Origin: Thermococcus zilligii AN1
GTDB lineage: Archaea; Methanobacteriota_B; Thermococci; Thermococcales; Thermococcaceae
Assembly: GCF_000258515.1 (NCBI RefSeq)
Contig: NZ_AJLF01000001.1
Span: 1 to 64,000, forward strand
Length of the DNA: 64,000 nt
Direction: 5' to 3'
The position numbers were made by a program, and so were the translations under genes. Below are positions 32,062-40,641 of this stretch, piece by piece. The notes beneath the pieces are model-generated. The model searched no databases and was not told the origin of the DNA. It saw only the letters and a list, made by a program, of their open reading frames with translations. How positions within the stretch are numbered: position 1 is the first letter of the stretch; the number at the start of each line of letters is the position of its first letter.

Positions 32062-34503
32062 ATGGTTGAAATCAAAAGGATTAAAATCCGCGAGGCCCTC
32101 TTTATACTCTTTGTTTTCTTCCTGTCCCTCTTCGTGTTGAGGGGGTTCCTCTCCCCGGGCTATCCACCTTCGTGGGGAGGCGACTCCTACGGCCACCTCT
32201 TCAAGATATGGAAGCTCATGAAAGATTACTCCCCATGGATTGAGGACTGGTACGGCGGTTATCCCTTCCTGAGGTTTTATCCACCCCTCTCGTACCTTAT
32301 CGGTGCCCTCCTGGGTAAAATAACATCATCCGCGATAGCAGGCTATAAACTGACCGTTCTACTGGCGATTTTGGTGGGTGCCGTGTCCACCAGGGTTCTC
32401 CTCAAAGAACTCGACTTCTCCGATGCGTCTTCATACTTATCTGGAATCGTCTACGCCTTCTCAGTCTACCACCTGAGGGTTCTCTCGCCGGAGGGAAACT
32501 TCCCGAGGTTCCTGGCCATTAACGTTGCCCCCCTTTTCCTTCTTGCCCTGCTTTACATAACCCGCAGAAACTGGAGATACGCCGTGCTCTCGGGCCTTTT
32601 CTTGGCCGTTGTTGGGCTGGCCCACCATACCCTTTTCGTGAGCTTTGGGTTAATGGTGTCCTTTCTTCTCCCCTACTTCTGGATAACGAGGAGGAACGGC
32701 GTTAAAGATATTGCCCTTGACCTGGCCGTAGCAAGCATCACGGCCCTTTCCATTTCCTCCTTCTGGGTTCTCCCGTTTTTGCTGGAGAAGGGCAACGCCC
32801 ACTTCCTAAAGGAGAACAGCATTGAGTACCTCTTTAAGTTCCAGAGCGTTAGGCTGGAGGATTTACTGTTTCACACGTCTTCCTGGTCCTTCTACCAGGG
32901 GTTGGCCTTCTATATAGGGGTTGCTGGGATTGTAATCCTTTTAGCGAAAAAGGAGAAGCCGCAGAGGCTCCTTGGGGCAGGCCTCCTCGGGGCTTCTCTG
33001 GTGGCCATATTACTTTCCCTTGGCTATTACGGCCCTATGGCTTTCCTCAACAGGCTCCCCCTCCTCGATATGATACCTCCCTACAGGTGGCTCGATAGCC
33101 TTTCACTCGCCGGAGCAATCGGCGTCGGCGCCCTCTTTGAAGTTCTCAGCGGGTTTATCCCTCAAAACACCGGGAATGGCGCAAAAAGAAAGGCAGTTGC
33201 TGGAATTCTCCTCGCGTTTCTCGTTGTCCTCTCCCTTTCGGACATCAGGCTCCAGGTTGACTCATTAAAGGCCGAGAGCTTTCCCGGGGATTACCTGGCC
33301 GTCCTGAGCTATATTAAGAATGACAACTCAACCGGCTGGAGGTTTTATCAGTCAGGTCTCTGGATTACCCAAGGCTCCAGGGTTGCCTACACGCCTGCCC
33401 TCGCGGGAAAGCCCTCTTTAGACGGGTGGTACAGGCAGGGCGATCCCGCTTATCCCCAGCACTCTTATCTGAACTACGCCATGGAAAAAGACCCCGAGTT
33501 TGCCGAGAAAGCCCTGAGGGCATATTCCGTGAAGTACGTCATAACCGACGAGAACTACGGGGGTTATGGCGATATAACAGGGAACCTCAGAGGCTTTGGC
33601 TTTGAGGAAGTATATTCCTCCGGCCCGTTCCACCTCTACCGCTGGAACAACTTCACCTTCCTCCAGCCAAAGACTGGCGTTCTCGTAATAGGGGACTGGT
33701 CGATTGACCTGGGGGTTCCCTACGAACGCGGGAGCTTTGTGGAGGATTACGCCAAAAAGCTCTCCAGCTATTCTCTGGTCATCCTGGACGGCTACAAGTA
33801 CAGGGATGTTGGCGTTTGGTTTGACCTCCAGGAGTACGTTAAGAACGGCGGGGTTTTGGTGATCAACACCTTCAGAAGCCCCGATGCGGAGGCAGAGCGC
33901 TTGGGCGTGAGGTCCCTGATAGTAAAGGTTCAGGGGAGAGCCAACCTCAGTTCAGCAGTATTCAACGCGTCAGAGTTCTCCGAATTCCAGTACGAGGGCC
34001 AGCCCTGGACGGCCACCGCTTACACTGGGGACATAGTGCCCCTCATTAGGCTTGAGAACCTCACGGTTCTTGGCTACAAAGATTACGGCAGGGGGCGCGT
34101 CTATTTCGTCGGCCTGAACCTCCCATACCATGCCGTCTATAGCAACAACGACTACGAGAAATCCATCCTGAGGGGGCTTCTCACTCCATACCTCCAGGCC
34201 CCGGAGCTGAACTACACCATTCTTGAGCTCGGCGATGGAAGAATAAAGCTCAGGTACGGCCTTGAAAGGCCAGCGAAAGTAATTGTGAGCGAGAACTACT
34301 TCCCGCACTGGAAGGCGAAAGTTGACGGAGACATGGTTTCGGTGGAGAGGAACAACGAATTTGGCCTCGTCGAGCTGAACCTTCCAGCAGGGGAGCACGA
34401 GCTTGAGCTGAGCTTTGAAGACCCCTTCTTACCCCTCCGATATTTAAGCTTACTTTCCCTTCTCCTCGTGCTGGGTCTCCTTTTGCTCCCAAAGAGGACT
34501 TGA
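32062..34503 (+). CDS. multi-TM GT-C-like membrane protein with extracellular amidotransferase-like domain
   Basis: The protein has 813 residues. The first TM helix is followed by an exported loop with GGDSYGHLFK, which may be the acidic catalytic site of a GT-C-type glycosyltransferase, and about ten more TM helices reach residue 395. It resembles the membrane proteins annotated as 6-pyruvoyl-tetrahydropterin-synthase-related. The extracellular part (about 400-790) includes a Rossmann-like segment (NGGVLVINTF near 595, GRGRVYFVGLN near 675) like those in the two membrane regulators, and one last TM helix. A role in building or modifying surface polysaccharide or glycoprotein is likely. Confidence 0.7.
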   Translation: MVEIKRIKIREALFILFVFFLSLFVLRGFLSPGYPPSWGGDSYGHLFKIWKLMKDYSPWIEDWYGGYPFLRFYPPLSYLIGALLGKITSSAIAGYKLTVLLAILVGAVSTRVLLKELDFSDASSYLSGIVYAFSVYHLRVLSPEGNFPRFLAINVAPLFLLALLYITRRNWRYAVLSGLFLAVVGLAHHTLFVSFGLMVSFLLPYFWITRRNGVKDIALDLAVASITALSISSFWVLPFLLEKGNAHFLKENSIEYLFKFQSVRLEDLLFHTSSWSFYQGLAFYIGVAGIVILLAKKEKPQRLLGAGLLGASLVAILLSLGYYGPMAFLNRLPLLDMIPPYRWLDSLSLAGAIGVGALFEVLSGFIPQNTGNGAKRKAVAGILLAFLVVLSLSDIRLQVDSLKAESFPGDYLAVLSYIKNDNSTGWRFYQSGLWITQGSRVAYTPALAGKPSLDGWYRQGDPAYPQHSYLNYAMEKDPEFAEKALRAYSVKYVITDENYGGYGDITGNLRGFGFEEVYSSGPFHLYRWNNFTFLQPKTGVLVIGDWSIDLGVPYERGSFVEDYAKKLSSYSLVILDGYKYRDVGVWFDLQEYVKNGGVLVINTFRSPDAEAERLGVRSLIVKVQGRANLSSAVFNASEFSEFQYEGQPWTATAYTGDIVPLIRLENLTVLGYKDYGRGRVYFVGLNLPYHAVYSNNDYEKSILRGLLTPYLQAPELNYTILELGDGRIKLRYGLERPAKVIVSENYFPHWKAKVDGDMVSVERNNEFGLVELNLPAGEHELELSFEDPFLPLRYLSLLSLLLVLGLLLLPKRT

Positions 34504-34508
34504 AATAA

Positions 34509-34568
34509 TTGCCATTTTTGTGCTTAAAAAGGCTTAAATATTCAAAATTTTTAACATTTAAACGTCAA
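34509..34568. promoter_or_regulatory. two purine-type dyads upstream of purT
   Basis: TTGCC-N8-GCTTA (34509-34526) and TTAAC-ATTTAAAC-GTCAA (34551-34568) flank the TATA-like GGCTTAAATA of purT. Confidence 0.55.
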
Positions 34569-34585
34569 TACAGGTGGTGATGCCC

Positions 34586-35875
34586 ATGGTTGGCCTGAGG
34601 GATGAACTCGGAACTGCCACGACTGACTCGGCTCAGAGGATACTCCTACTCGGGAGCGGCGAGCTCGGGAAGGAGATAGCGATTGAGGCTCAAAGACTCG
34701 GCGTCGAGGTGATAGCCGTTGATCGCTACGCCAACGCTCCGGCGATGCAGGTTGCCCACAGGGCTTACGTCGGCGACATGAAGAACGCCGATTTCCTTTT
34801 CTCTGTCGTCGAGAGGGAAAAGCCGGACGCGATAATCCCGGAGATAGAGGCGATAAACCTTGACGCCCTCTTCGAGCTTGAGAAGGACGGCTACTTCGTC
34901 GTCCCGAACGCAAGGGCGACATGGATAGCGATGCACCGCGAGAGGACGAGGGAGACCCTCGTTAAGGAAGCGAAAGTCCCGACCTCGCGCTATGCATATG
35001 CAACGACGCTCGACGAGCTCTACGAGGCCTGCGAGAAGATAGGCTACCCCTGCCACACCAAGGCCATAATGAGCTCCTCCGGGAAGGGCTCCTACTTCGT
35101 TAAAGGCCCGGAGGACATACCCAAGGCCTGGGAGGAGGCAAAGAAGAAGGCAAGGGGGAGCGCCGACAAGATAATCGTGGAAGAGCACATAGACTTCGAC
35201 GTCGAGATAACCGAGCTTGCCGTAAGGCACTACGACGAGAACGGCGATATCGTTACTACCTTCCCGAAGCCCGTCGGCCACTACCAGATTGATGGCGACT
35301 ACCACGCGAGCTGGCAGCCGGCGGAGATAAGCGAGAAGGCCGAGAGGGAAGTTTACCGCACAGCTAAGCGCATCACCGACGTCCTTGGTGGCCTCGGCCT
35401 CTTTGGCGTCGAGATGTTCGTGAAGGGCGACATGGTCTGGGCCAACGAGGTTTCTCCGAGGCCCCACGACACGGGCATGGTCACCCTTGCCTCCCATCCC
35501 ACGGGCTTCTCGGAGTTCGGGCTCCACCTGAGGGCAGTCCTCGGGCTTCCGATTCCCGGGGAGTGGGCTGGCAGCTACAGGCTCTTCCCAATGCTCACAC
35601 CGGCCGCTACCCACGTCATAAAGGCCAACGTTTCAGGCTATTCCCCGCGCTTCCGCGGCCTGGTTAAAGCCCTGAGCGTTCCCAATGCTACCGTCAGACT
35701 CTTCGGGAAGCCCGAAGCCTACCCCGGAAGGAGGCTCGGTATTGCAATAGCCTGGGACAGGGACGTCCAGGTCGCTAAGAGAAAGGCCGAGGAGGTTGCC
35801 CACTCGATAGAGCTCAGGACGAGGAGCTCGGAATGGCAGAATCAAGATTATGAAAAAAGGAAACACACCCTCTGA
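34586..35875 (+). CDS. purT: formate-dependent GAR transformylase
   Basis: The 429-residue ATP-grasp enzyme makes FGAR from GAR, formate and ATP without folate. The ATG at 34586 follows GGTGATGCCC. Motifs include the N-terminal LLGSGELGKE, the ATP-grasp lid MSSSGKGSYFV, the binding segment VEEHIDFDVEIT and the metal site ANEVSPRPHDTG. With PurP it makes the pathway dependent on free formate, which links it to the formate dehydrogenase at 19282. It is convergent with purE with no bases between the stop codons. Confidence 0.96.
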   Translation: MVGLRDELGTATTDSAQRILLLGSGELGKEIAIEAQRLGVEVIAVDRYANAPAMQVAHRAYVGDMKNADFLFSVVEREKPDAIIPEIEAINLDALFELEKDGYFVVPNARATWIAMHRERTRETLVKEAKVPTSRYAYATTLDELYEACEKIGYPCHTKAIMSSSGKGSYFVKGPEDIPKAWEEAKKKARGSADKIIVEEHIDFDVEITELAVRHYDENGDIVTTFPKPVGHYQIDGDYHASWQPAEISEKAEREVYRTAKRITDVLGGLGLFGVEMFVKGDMVWANEVSPRPHDTGMVTLASHPTGFSEFGLHLRAVLGLPIPGEWAGSYRLFPMLTPAATHVIKANVSGYSPRFRGLVKALSVPNATVRLFGKPEAYPGRRLGIAIAWDRDVQVAKRKAEEVAHSIELRTRSSEWQNQDYEKRKHTL

Positions 35876-36310
35876 TTAGCCCCCTCTCATTTTTTCCCTG
35901 TACTCCTCAAGCTTTCTCCTCAGGTTTTCGTCCTTCAGGGCAAGAATTTCTACCGCGAGTAACGCCGCGTTCTTGCCGTTGTCTATGCCGACTGTAGCAA
36001 CGGGAACCCCAGGTGGGAGCTGGGCTATGCTTAGGAGAGCATCAATTCCCCCAAGCTTGGCCGAGACCGGAACGCCAATTACCGGCCTGGTTGTGTGGGA
36101 CGCTATTACTCCTGGCAAAGCCGCGCTTAGGCCGGCTATGGCAATGAAGACGTCGTAGTCCTTCTTAGCCAGTTCTTCAACCTTCTTGGGGTTCCTGTGG
36201 GCTGAGGCGACCTCGACGTCATATTCAACGCCGAACTCATCGAGAACCGAGGCCACAACCTCGGCTATGTGCGAATCGCTCTTGCTGCCCATTACAACGA
36301 GGACCTTCAC
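35876..36310 (-). CDS. purE: N5-CAIR mutase / AIR carboxylase
   Basis: The protein has 144 residues from GTG 36310, which follows GGTGATGGG; ATG codons further upstream lie in or before the binding site. The catalytic motif [11 protein letters not shown] and the conserved [17 protein letters not shown] and [15 protein letters not shown] are present. No purK is seen in the window, so it may use CO2 directly, as proposed for other archaea. Confidence 0.95.
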   Translation of the reverse strand: MKVLVVMGSKSDSHIAEVVASVLDEFGVEYDVEVASAHRNPKKVEELAKKDYDVFIAIAGLSAALPGVIASHTTRPVIGVPVSAKLGGIDALLSIAQLPPGVPVATVGIDNGKNAALLAVEILALKDENLRRKLEEYREKMRGG

Positions 36311-36322
36311 CCCCATCACCAT

Positions 36323-36340
36323 TGACATAAAGAAGTCTAA
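36323..36340. promoter_or_regulatory. candidate purine-regulon dyad before purE
   Basis: TTGAC-N8-GTCTA lies 13 bases from the purE start codon. Confidence 0.5.
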
Positions 36341-36377
36341 AGTTTAAAAATGTTTTGGCGATTTTGACAAATTTTTG

Positions 36378-37133
36378 CTAATAAATCCTCCGGAGGGCTA
36401 GCCCTTCATTCTCCAAAGAGTACTCAAAGGTTATGACCTCGTCCACTCCCGGCGCCTTGAGGACGCAGAGGTACCTCTTCACTCCATTTTCCGTTAGCTC
36501 GCTCCTCGTCCTTATCACGTAGTCCATACGGCGGTAGAGGGAAGAGAACACCCTGTCAGCCTTTCCCGAGAACACCCAGATGTTGGTCCCGGTGGGATAA
36601 TCCCTGTATGCGCTGTGCCTCCTCCGTATTTCGGCCGAGACCTCAAAGTAGCTCAGCGCGTCTTCCTCACCGAAGATGTGGGAATACTCAGAGACGTCCA
36701 TCGCCACGCCCCACAGCTCCCTGCCCTCGAACATTCCCTCCCTCTTCCAGAGCTCCTTGTGGGCGCGGACTGCCTCGGCGTACTTCCTTGACAGGAGTTC
36801 GTAGGAGAGAGAACCGGAAAGGTACCACACTCCCTTTCTCTCGACCCTCGGCCCGTAGAAGCTGCCGAAGGTGTCTATTATTGCTAGATTAAGCGAGTCA
36901 AGGTATCTGTCCACATCTATGCCCCTCTTCCTCATAATTTGGAGCATCAACGGGAGGGGTTGGCTTATGTTGAAGAGCCCTATTAGGCTGTCCTTTTTGA
37001 GCTTGCATTTAAGGAACTCAAAAACAAGCTCCCTGCCCAGCGACCGCGGGTCTTCCTCGTGCAGGAGAATGTGAGAGCCCTCCTTTATCCCGCCGAGGGC
37101 CCTGTCCAGCTCCCTCAAGCCGAGCTCAATCAT
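36378..37133 (-). CDS. DUF257-like / degenerate KaiC-like protein, paralogue 2
   Basis: The protein has 251 residues from ATG 37133, which overlaps the upstream gene by eight bases. It has a RecA/KaiC-like order (LGLRELDRALGGIKEGSHILLHEED, later IDTFGSFYG), but the loop where Walker A should be has no GKT, so it probably does not hydrolyse ATP. It resembles the Thermococcales DUF257 family. Its neighbour is a diverged copy. Their insertion between purE and purD suggests a possible link to purine supply, but function is unknown. Confidence 0.55.
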   Translation of the reverse strand: MIELGLRELDRALGGIKEGSHILLHEEDPRSLGRELVFEFLKCKLKKDSLIGLFNISQPLPLMLQIMRKRGIDVDRYLDSLNLAIIDTFGSFYGPRVERKGVWYLSGSLSYELLSRKYAEAVRAHKELWKREGMFEGRELWGVAMDVSEYSHIFGEEDALSYFEVSAEIRRRHSAYRDYPTGTNIWVFSGKADRVFSSLYRRMDYVIRTRSELTENGVKRYLCVLKAPGVDEVITFEYSLENEGLALRRIY

Positions 37134-37791
37134 CTCCATCACCCTCGAATGGGTTAAAAACAGCGTTCTTGAGGCCTTTCGTGATGTATGCCTTTCTCTT
37201 TGCCCCTTCCCTCACGACCTCCACGACGACGTCCGAGAAGGCGTATATGAAGCCCTCTATGTCGGGACAGTCGGTTTTTTCATAAACCATGACGGCCCTG
37301 ATGTCCCTTATCAGCTCATTGGCCTCTCCCTTAATGCACCAAACCTGCTGGTAAGTCCTCCGGGGGTTTTTGAGAAGTTTACAGGCCCCGGAGCTGAGGT
37401 AAGTAAAAACCCATATTCTGTCCGTTGGGAGCTTTTTGAGGGAATCCCGCACGAGCTCGCGGTATTTGGCCGCAAAGACCCCGTCATCGAGGTATCCCTT
37501 GAGCTGGTATACATAAGGGGTGTTCCTCTCTATGCCCTTAAAGCTCCCAAAGGCGTCAAATATCATAAACCTCTCGCCCAGAACCTCTCCGAGCTTTATG
37601 CCCTCCCGTTCAAGCGCGGACTTGAACACCAGGAAAGGCTCATAGAGGACAACATAAACGTACTCCCCCCTTCTCACGAGCTCCTTGAGAAGCCTTATCC
37701 CGAAGATATCACCGTTGGAATCGGGGCCATCGGATATGATGGCAAGGGTACCATTTTCGGGGACCGCATTTAGGAGCTCTGAAATCACCAT
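37126..37791 (-). CDS. DUF257-like / degenerate KaiC-like protein, paralogue 1
   Basis: The protein has 221 residues from ATG 37791, behind GGGGGTGGC. It shares with the next gene the order of an opening strand (GTLAIISDGPD), a helix, and IFDAFGSFKG followed by a helical stretch (YLDDGVFAAKYRELVRDSL). No Walker A motif is present. The purine dyad at 37836-37853 sits between this gene and divergent purD and could serve both. Function unknown. Confidence 0.55.
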   Translation of the reverse strand: MVISELLNAVPENGTLAIISDGPDSNGDIFGIRLLKELVRRGEYVYVVLYEPFLVFKSALEREGIKLGEVLGERFMIFDAFGSFKGIERNTPYVYQLKGYLDDGVFAAKYRELVRDSLKKLPTDRIWVFTYLSSGACKLLKNPRRTYQQVWCIKGEANELIRDIRAVMVYEKTDCPDIEGFIYAFSDVVVEVVREGAKRKAYITKGLKNAVFNPFEGDGDD

Positions 37792-37835
37792 GCCACCCCC
37801 TGTGGTAAATGGCACAACTTGTATTAAACAGTTTT

Positions 37836-37853
37836 TTGCCATCTAAATGTAAA
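37836..37853. promoter_or_regulatory. candidate purine-regulon dyad before purD
   Basis: TTGCC-N8-GTAAA lies upstream of the TATA-like GCTTAAAAG element of purD and 45 bases from the divergent gene's start. Confidence 0.45.
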
Positions 37854-37900
37854 AACAAAGCTTAAAAGATGAGTTTTTTAACAAATAAATGGTGAAGCCC

Positions 37901-39217
37901 ATGAGAATCCTGCTCGTCGGTGGCGGGGGCAGAGAAAACGCGATAGGGGAAGCACTCGTGAAGAGCGGGGCCGAGCTCTACGTGGTCTCAAAACATAAAA
38001 ACCCCGGCCTCGCAAAGCTCGCGAAGGGTTACGGCCTGGCTAACGAGACTGAAGTGGAGAAGGTTCTCGCCTACGCCGAGGAGTTCGGCGTTGAGATGGC
38101 CTTCATAGGCCCGGAAGCACCGCTCGAGAGGGGCATCGTTGATATCTTTGAGGAGAACGGCATTCCCGCGGTTGGCCCGGGCAGGGAAGCGGCTAAACTC
38201 GAAACGGACAAGGCCTTCGCCAGGGCCTTCATGGAGAGGCACAAAATCCAGGGAAGGAAGGCATTCAGAGTCTTTGACGACGTTTCTGAGATGCGGTCGT
38301 GGATAGATGAATTTGGGGGGCCGGTCGTCGTTAAGCCCATCGGCCTCACCGGGGGAAAAGGCGTCAGGGTCGTCGGCCACCAGCTGAGGGACAACGACGA
38401 GGCTAAAGCTTACGCGGAGGAGCTGATAAGGCGCGACGGAAAGGTTCTGGTGGAGGAGAGAACAGATGGCGTTGAGTTCACGTTCCAGGTCTTCTGCGAC
38501 GGGAGGCACATCCTTCCAATGCCGCTCGCGCAGGATTACCCGCATGCCTACGAGAACGATGAGGGGCCTATAACCGGGGGCATGGGTAGCTACTCCTGCC
38601 CCAATCATTTGCTCCCCTTTGTTACAAAGGAGGACTACGAGAGGGCCTTTGAAACGCTCAGGGCAACAATCGAGGCAATGAGAAAGGAGGGAACGCCCTA
38701 CAGGGGCATCCTCTACGGCCAGTTCATGCTGAGCAGAGAGGGGCCAGTCCTCATAGAGTACAACGCCCGCTTTGGCGATCCCGAGGCGATAAACGTCCTC
38801 CCGCTCCTTAAAACCCCGCTGACGGAGATAGCGGAAGGAATAGTAGACGGAAACCTGAGGAAAGCGGAGTTCGAGGAGAAGGCAACGGTCGTGAAGTATC
38901 TTGTGCCAAAGGGCTACCCCGTGAACCCGATAAAGGGCGTCAAGGTCGAGGTCAATGAGAAAGCCGCAGAAGAGAACGGTGCGAGGCTCTACTACGCTTC
39001 CATAGACGAGGACTTCACGCTCCTCGGTTCAAGGGCGATAGCGGTCGCTGGAATAGCGGAGACCCTCGAAGAGGCCGGGAGAATCGTAGAAAGCGCGGTT
39101 CCCCACATCAGGGGCGAGCTCTTCTACCGGAGGGACGTCGGAACGAGGGAGAGCGTCGAGAAGAGGGTTCGCCTCATGAGGGAGCTTGGCAAGGAGTTCG
39201 AGCCGAATTCCTGCTGA
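37901..39217 (+). CDS. purD: GAR synthetase (phosphoribosylamine-glycine ligase)
   Basis: The 438-residue ATP-grasp enzyme joins glycine to phosphoribosylamine. The ATG at 37901 follows GGTGAAGCCC. Motifs include LLVGGGGREN, GPEAPLERG, the ATP-grasp VVKPIGLTGGKGV, GGMGSYSCPN and LIEYNARFGDPE. It is followed ten bases later by purP in the same operon. Confidence 0.96.
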   Translation: MRILLVGGGGRENAIGEALVKSGAELYVVSKHKNPGLAKLAKGYGLANETEVEKVLAYAEEFGVEMAFIGPEAPLERGIVDIFEENGIPAVGPGREAAKLETDKAFARAFMERHKIQGRKAFRVFDDVSEMRSWIDEFGGPVVVKPIGLTGGKGVRVVGHQLRDNDEAKAYAEELIRRDGKVLVEERTDGVEFTFQVFCDGRHILPMPLAQDYPHAYENDEGPITGGMGSYSCPNHLLPFVTKEDYERAFETLRATIEAMRKEGTPYRGILYGQFMLSREGPVLIEYNARFGDPEAINVLPLLKTPLTEIAEGIVDGNLRKAEFEEKATVVKYLVPKGYPVNPIKGVKVEVNEKAAEENGARLYYASIDEDFTLLGSRAIAVAGIAETLEEAGRIVESAVPHIRGELFYRRDVGTRESVEKRVRLMRELGKEFEPNSC

Positions 39218-39227
39218 GGTGGTCGTA

Positions 39228-40370
39228 ATGATAGGCCGCGACGAGATTTTGGGGATCCTTGAGAAATACGACCCTGAGAGGATAACGGTCGGCGTAATCG
39301 GGAGCCACTCGGCCCTCGATATAGCGGATGGCGCTAAGGAGGAGGGCCTTTCCGTCCTTGTTGTGGCCCAGCGCGGGAGGCACAGGACTTACGCAGAATA
39401 CTTTAAGCTCAGGAAGACGAGGGACGGCCTCACCAAGGGCTTCGTAGATGAGGTTATTGTCCTCGACAAGTTCGCCCAGGTCATCGACGTCCAGGATGAG
39501 CTCATCAGGAGGAACGTTATCTTCGTCCCAAACCGCTCCTTCGTGGTCTACACAGGCATTGAAAGGGTTGAGAACGACTTCCGCGTTCCCCTCTTCGGGA
39601 ACAGGAGCTTGCTCCGGAGCGAAGATAGGAGCGAGGAGAAGAGCTACTACTGGCTCCTTGAGAAAGCTAAGCTCCCCTATCCGGAGGAAGTAAAGCCGGA
39701 GGAGATAGACGACGTCGGCCTGGTTATAGTAAAGCTCCCGCACGCCAAGAAAAGGCTTGAACGCGGCTTTTTCACGGCGGCATCATACAAGGAGTTCCGC
39801 GAGAAGGCCGGGAAGCTCATCAGGCTCGGCGTCATCACAGAGGAGGACTTAGCTAAAGCGAGAATAGAGCGCTACATAATCGGCCCTGTCTTCAACTTCG
39901 ACTTCTTCTACTCGCCGATTGACGGGGAGATTGAGCTTTTGGGAATCGACTGGCGCTTTGAGACGAGCCTTGATGGGCATGTAAGGCTTCCGGCGAGCCA
40001 GCAGCTGACACTACCCGAATGGCAGTTCGAGCCGGAGTACACCGTTTGCGGTCATGCCTCTTCCACGCTCAGGGAATCCCTGCTTGAGAAGGTCTTCGAG
40101 ATGGCCGAGAAATACGTGAAGGCAACGCAGGAGTACTATCCGCCAGGAATAATCGGGCCCTTCACACTCCAGACGGCCGTGGACAAGGACCTCAACTTCT
40201 ACATCTACGATGTGGCTCCAAGAACAGGCGGTGGAACGAACATCCACATGGCCATGGGCCACCCCTACGGGAACTCCCTCTGGAGGAAGCCCATGGGCAC
40301 CGGTAGAAGAATCGCTCTCGAGATAAAGCGCGCGATTGAGCTGGATGAGCTCGAGAAGGTGGTTACGTGA
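39228..40370 (+). CDS. purP: FAICAR synthetase, formate-dependent
   Basis: The protein has 380 residues from ATG 39228, with GAGGTGG ahead. PurP replaces the transformylase half of PurH in many archaea, making FAICAR from AICAR, formate and ATP. Visible features are the opening GVIGSHSALDIADGAKEEG, an ATP-grasp core and the late metal-binding block (DVAPRTGGGTNIHM). A second, shorter paralogue is encoded at 47314. This longer copy, next to purD, is the better candidate for the main activity. Confidence 0.92.
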   Translation: MIGRDEILGILEKYDPERITVGVIGSHSALDIADGAKEEGLSVLVVAQRGRHRTYAEYFKLRKTRDGLTKGFVDEVIVLDKFAQVIDVQDELIRRNVIFVPNRSFVVYTGIERVENDFRVPLFGNRSLLRSEDRSEEKSYYWLLEKAKLPYPEEVKPEEIDDVGLVIVKLPHAKKRLERGFFTAASYKEFREKAGKLIRLGVITEEDLAKARIERYIIGPVFNFDFFYSPIDGEIELLGIDWRFETSLDGHVRLPASQQLTLPEWQFEPEYTVCGHASSTLRESLLEKVFEMAEKYVKATQEYYPPGIIGPFTLQTAVDKDLNFYIYDVAPRTGGGTNIHMAMGHPYGNSLWRKPMGTGRRIALEIKRAIELDELEKVVT

Positions 40371-40435
40371 ACTGTTTCCTTTGTTCAGTTACAGGTGCCG
40401 GGGATCCCTCCGCTTTTTCGAATTTTGCTCCCGAT

Positions 40436-40481
40436 TGATTGGGCAACACTTGTTGGGCTTCAGCTCGGGGGCACCCAATCA
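40436..40481. repeat. inverted repeat between purP and the MFS gene
   Basis: Arms TGATTGGG (40436-40443) and CCCAATCA (40474-40481) are separated by 30 bases. No T-tract follows. The 271-base gap 40371-40641 contains otherwise only the likely TATA of the transporter gene (TTTTTAAGCC, about 40583-40592). Confidence 0.35.
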
Positions 40482-40641
40482 GAAATCCCTCCCTTCAACC
40501 TGCAAGATGTTTTGGAGTCCCGAATGGGGGTCAATTAAATTCCGGTTTTTCCTGGAAAAGGCCATATCCCATTCGAGGAACGTTTTTAAGCCTCCACCGG
40601 AGCTACATCTTGCTCCCATAGCCCTGTCCGGGGGTGGTAAT

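Noticed and set aside
40336-40641. N-terminal extension of the MFS transporter by about 100 residues
   Set aside because: The extension would start inside purP, cross the likely TATA element near 40585 and has no membrane or conserved character; the TTG at 40642 has a good binding site.
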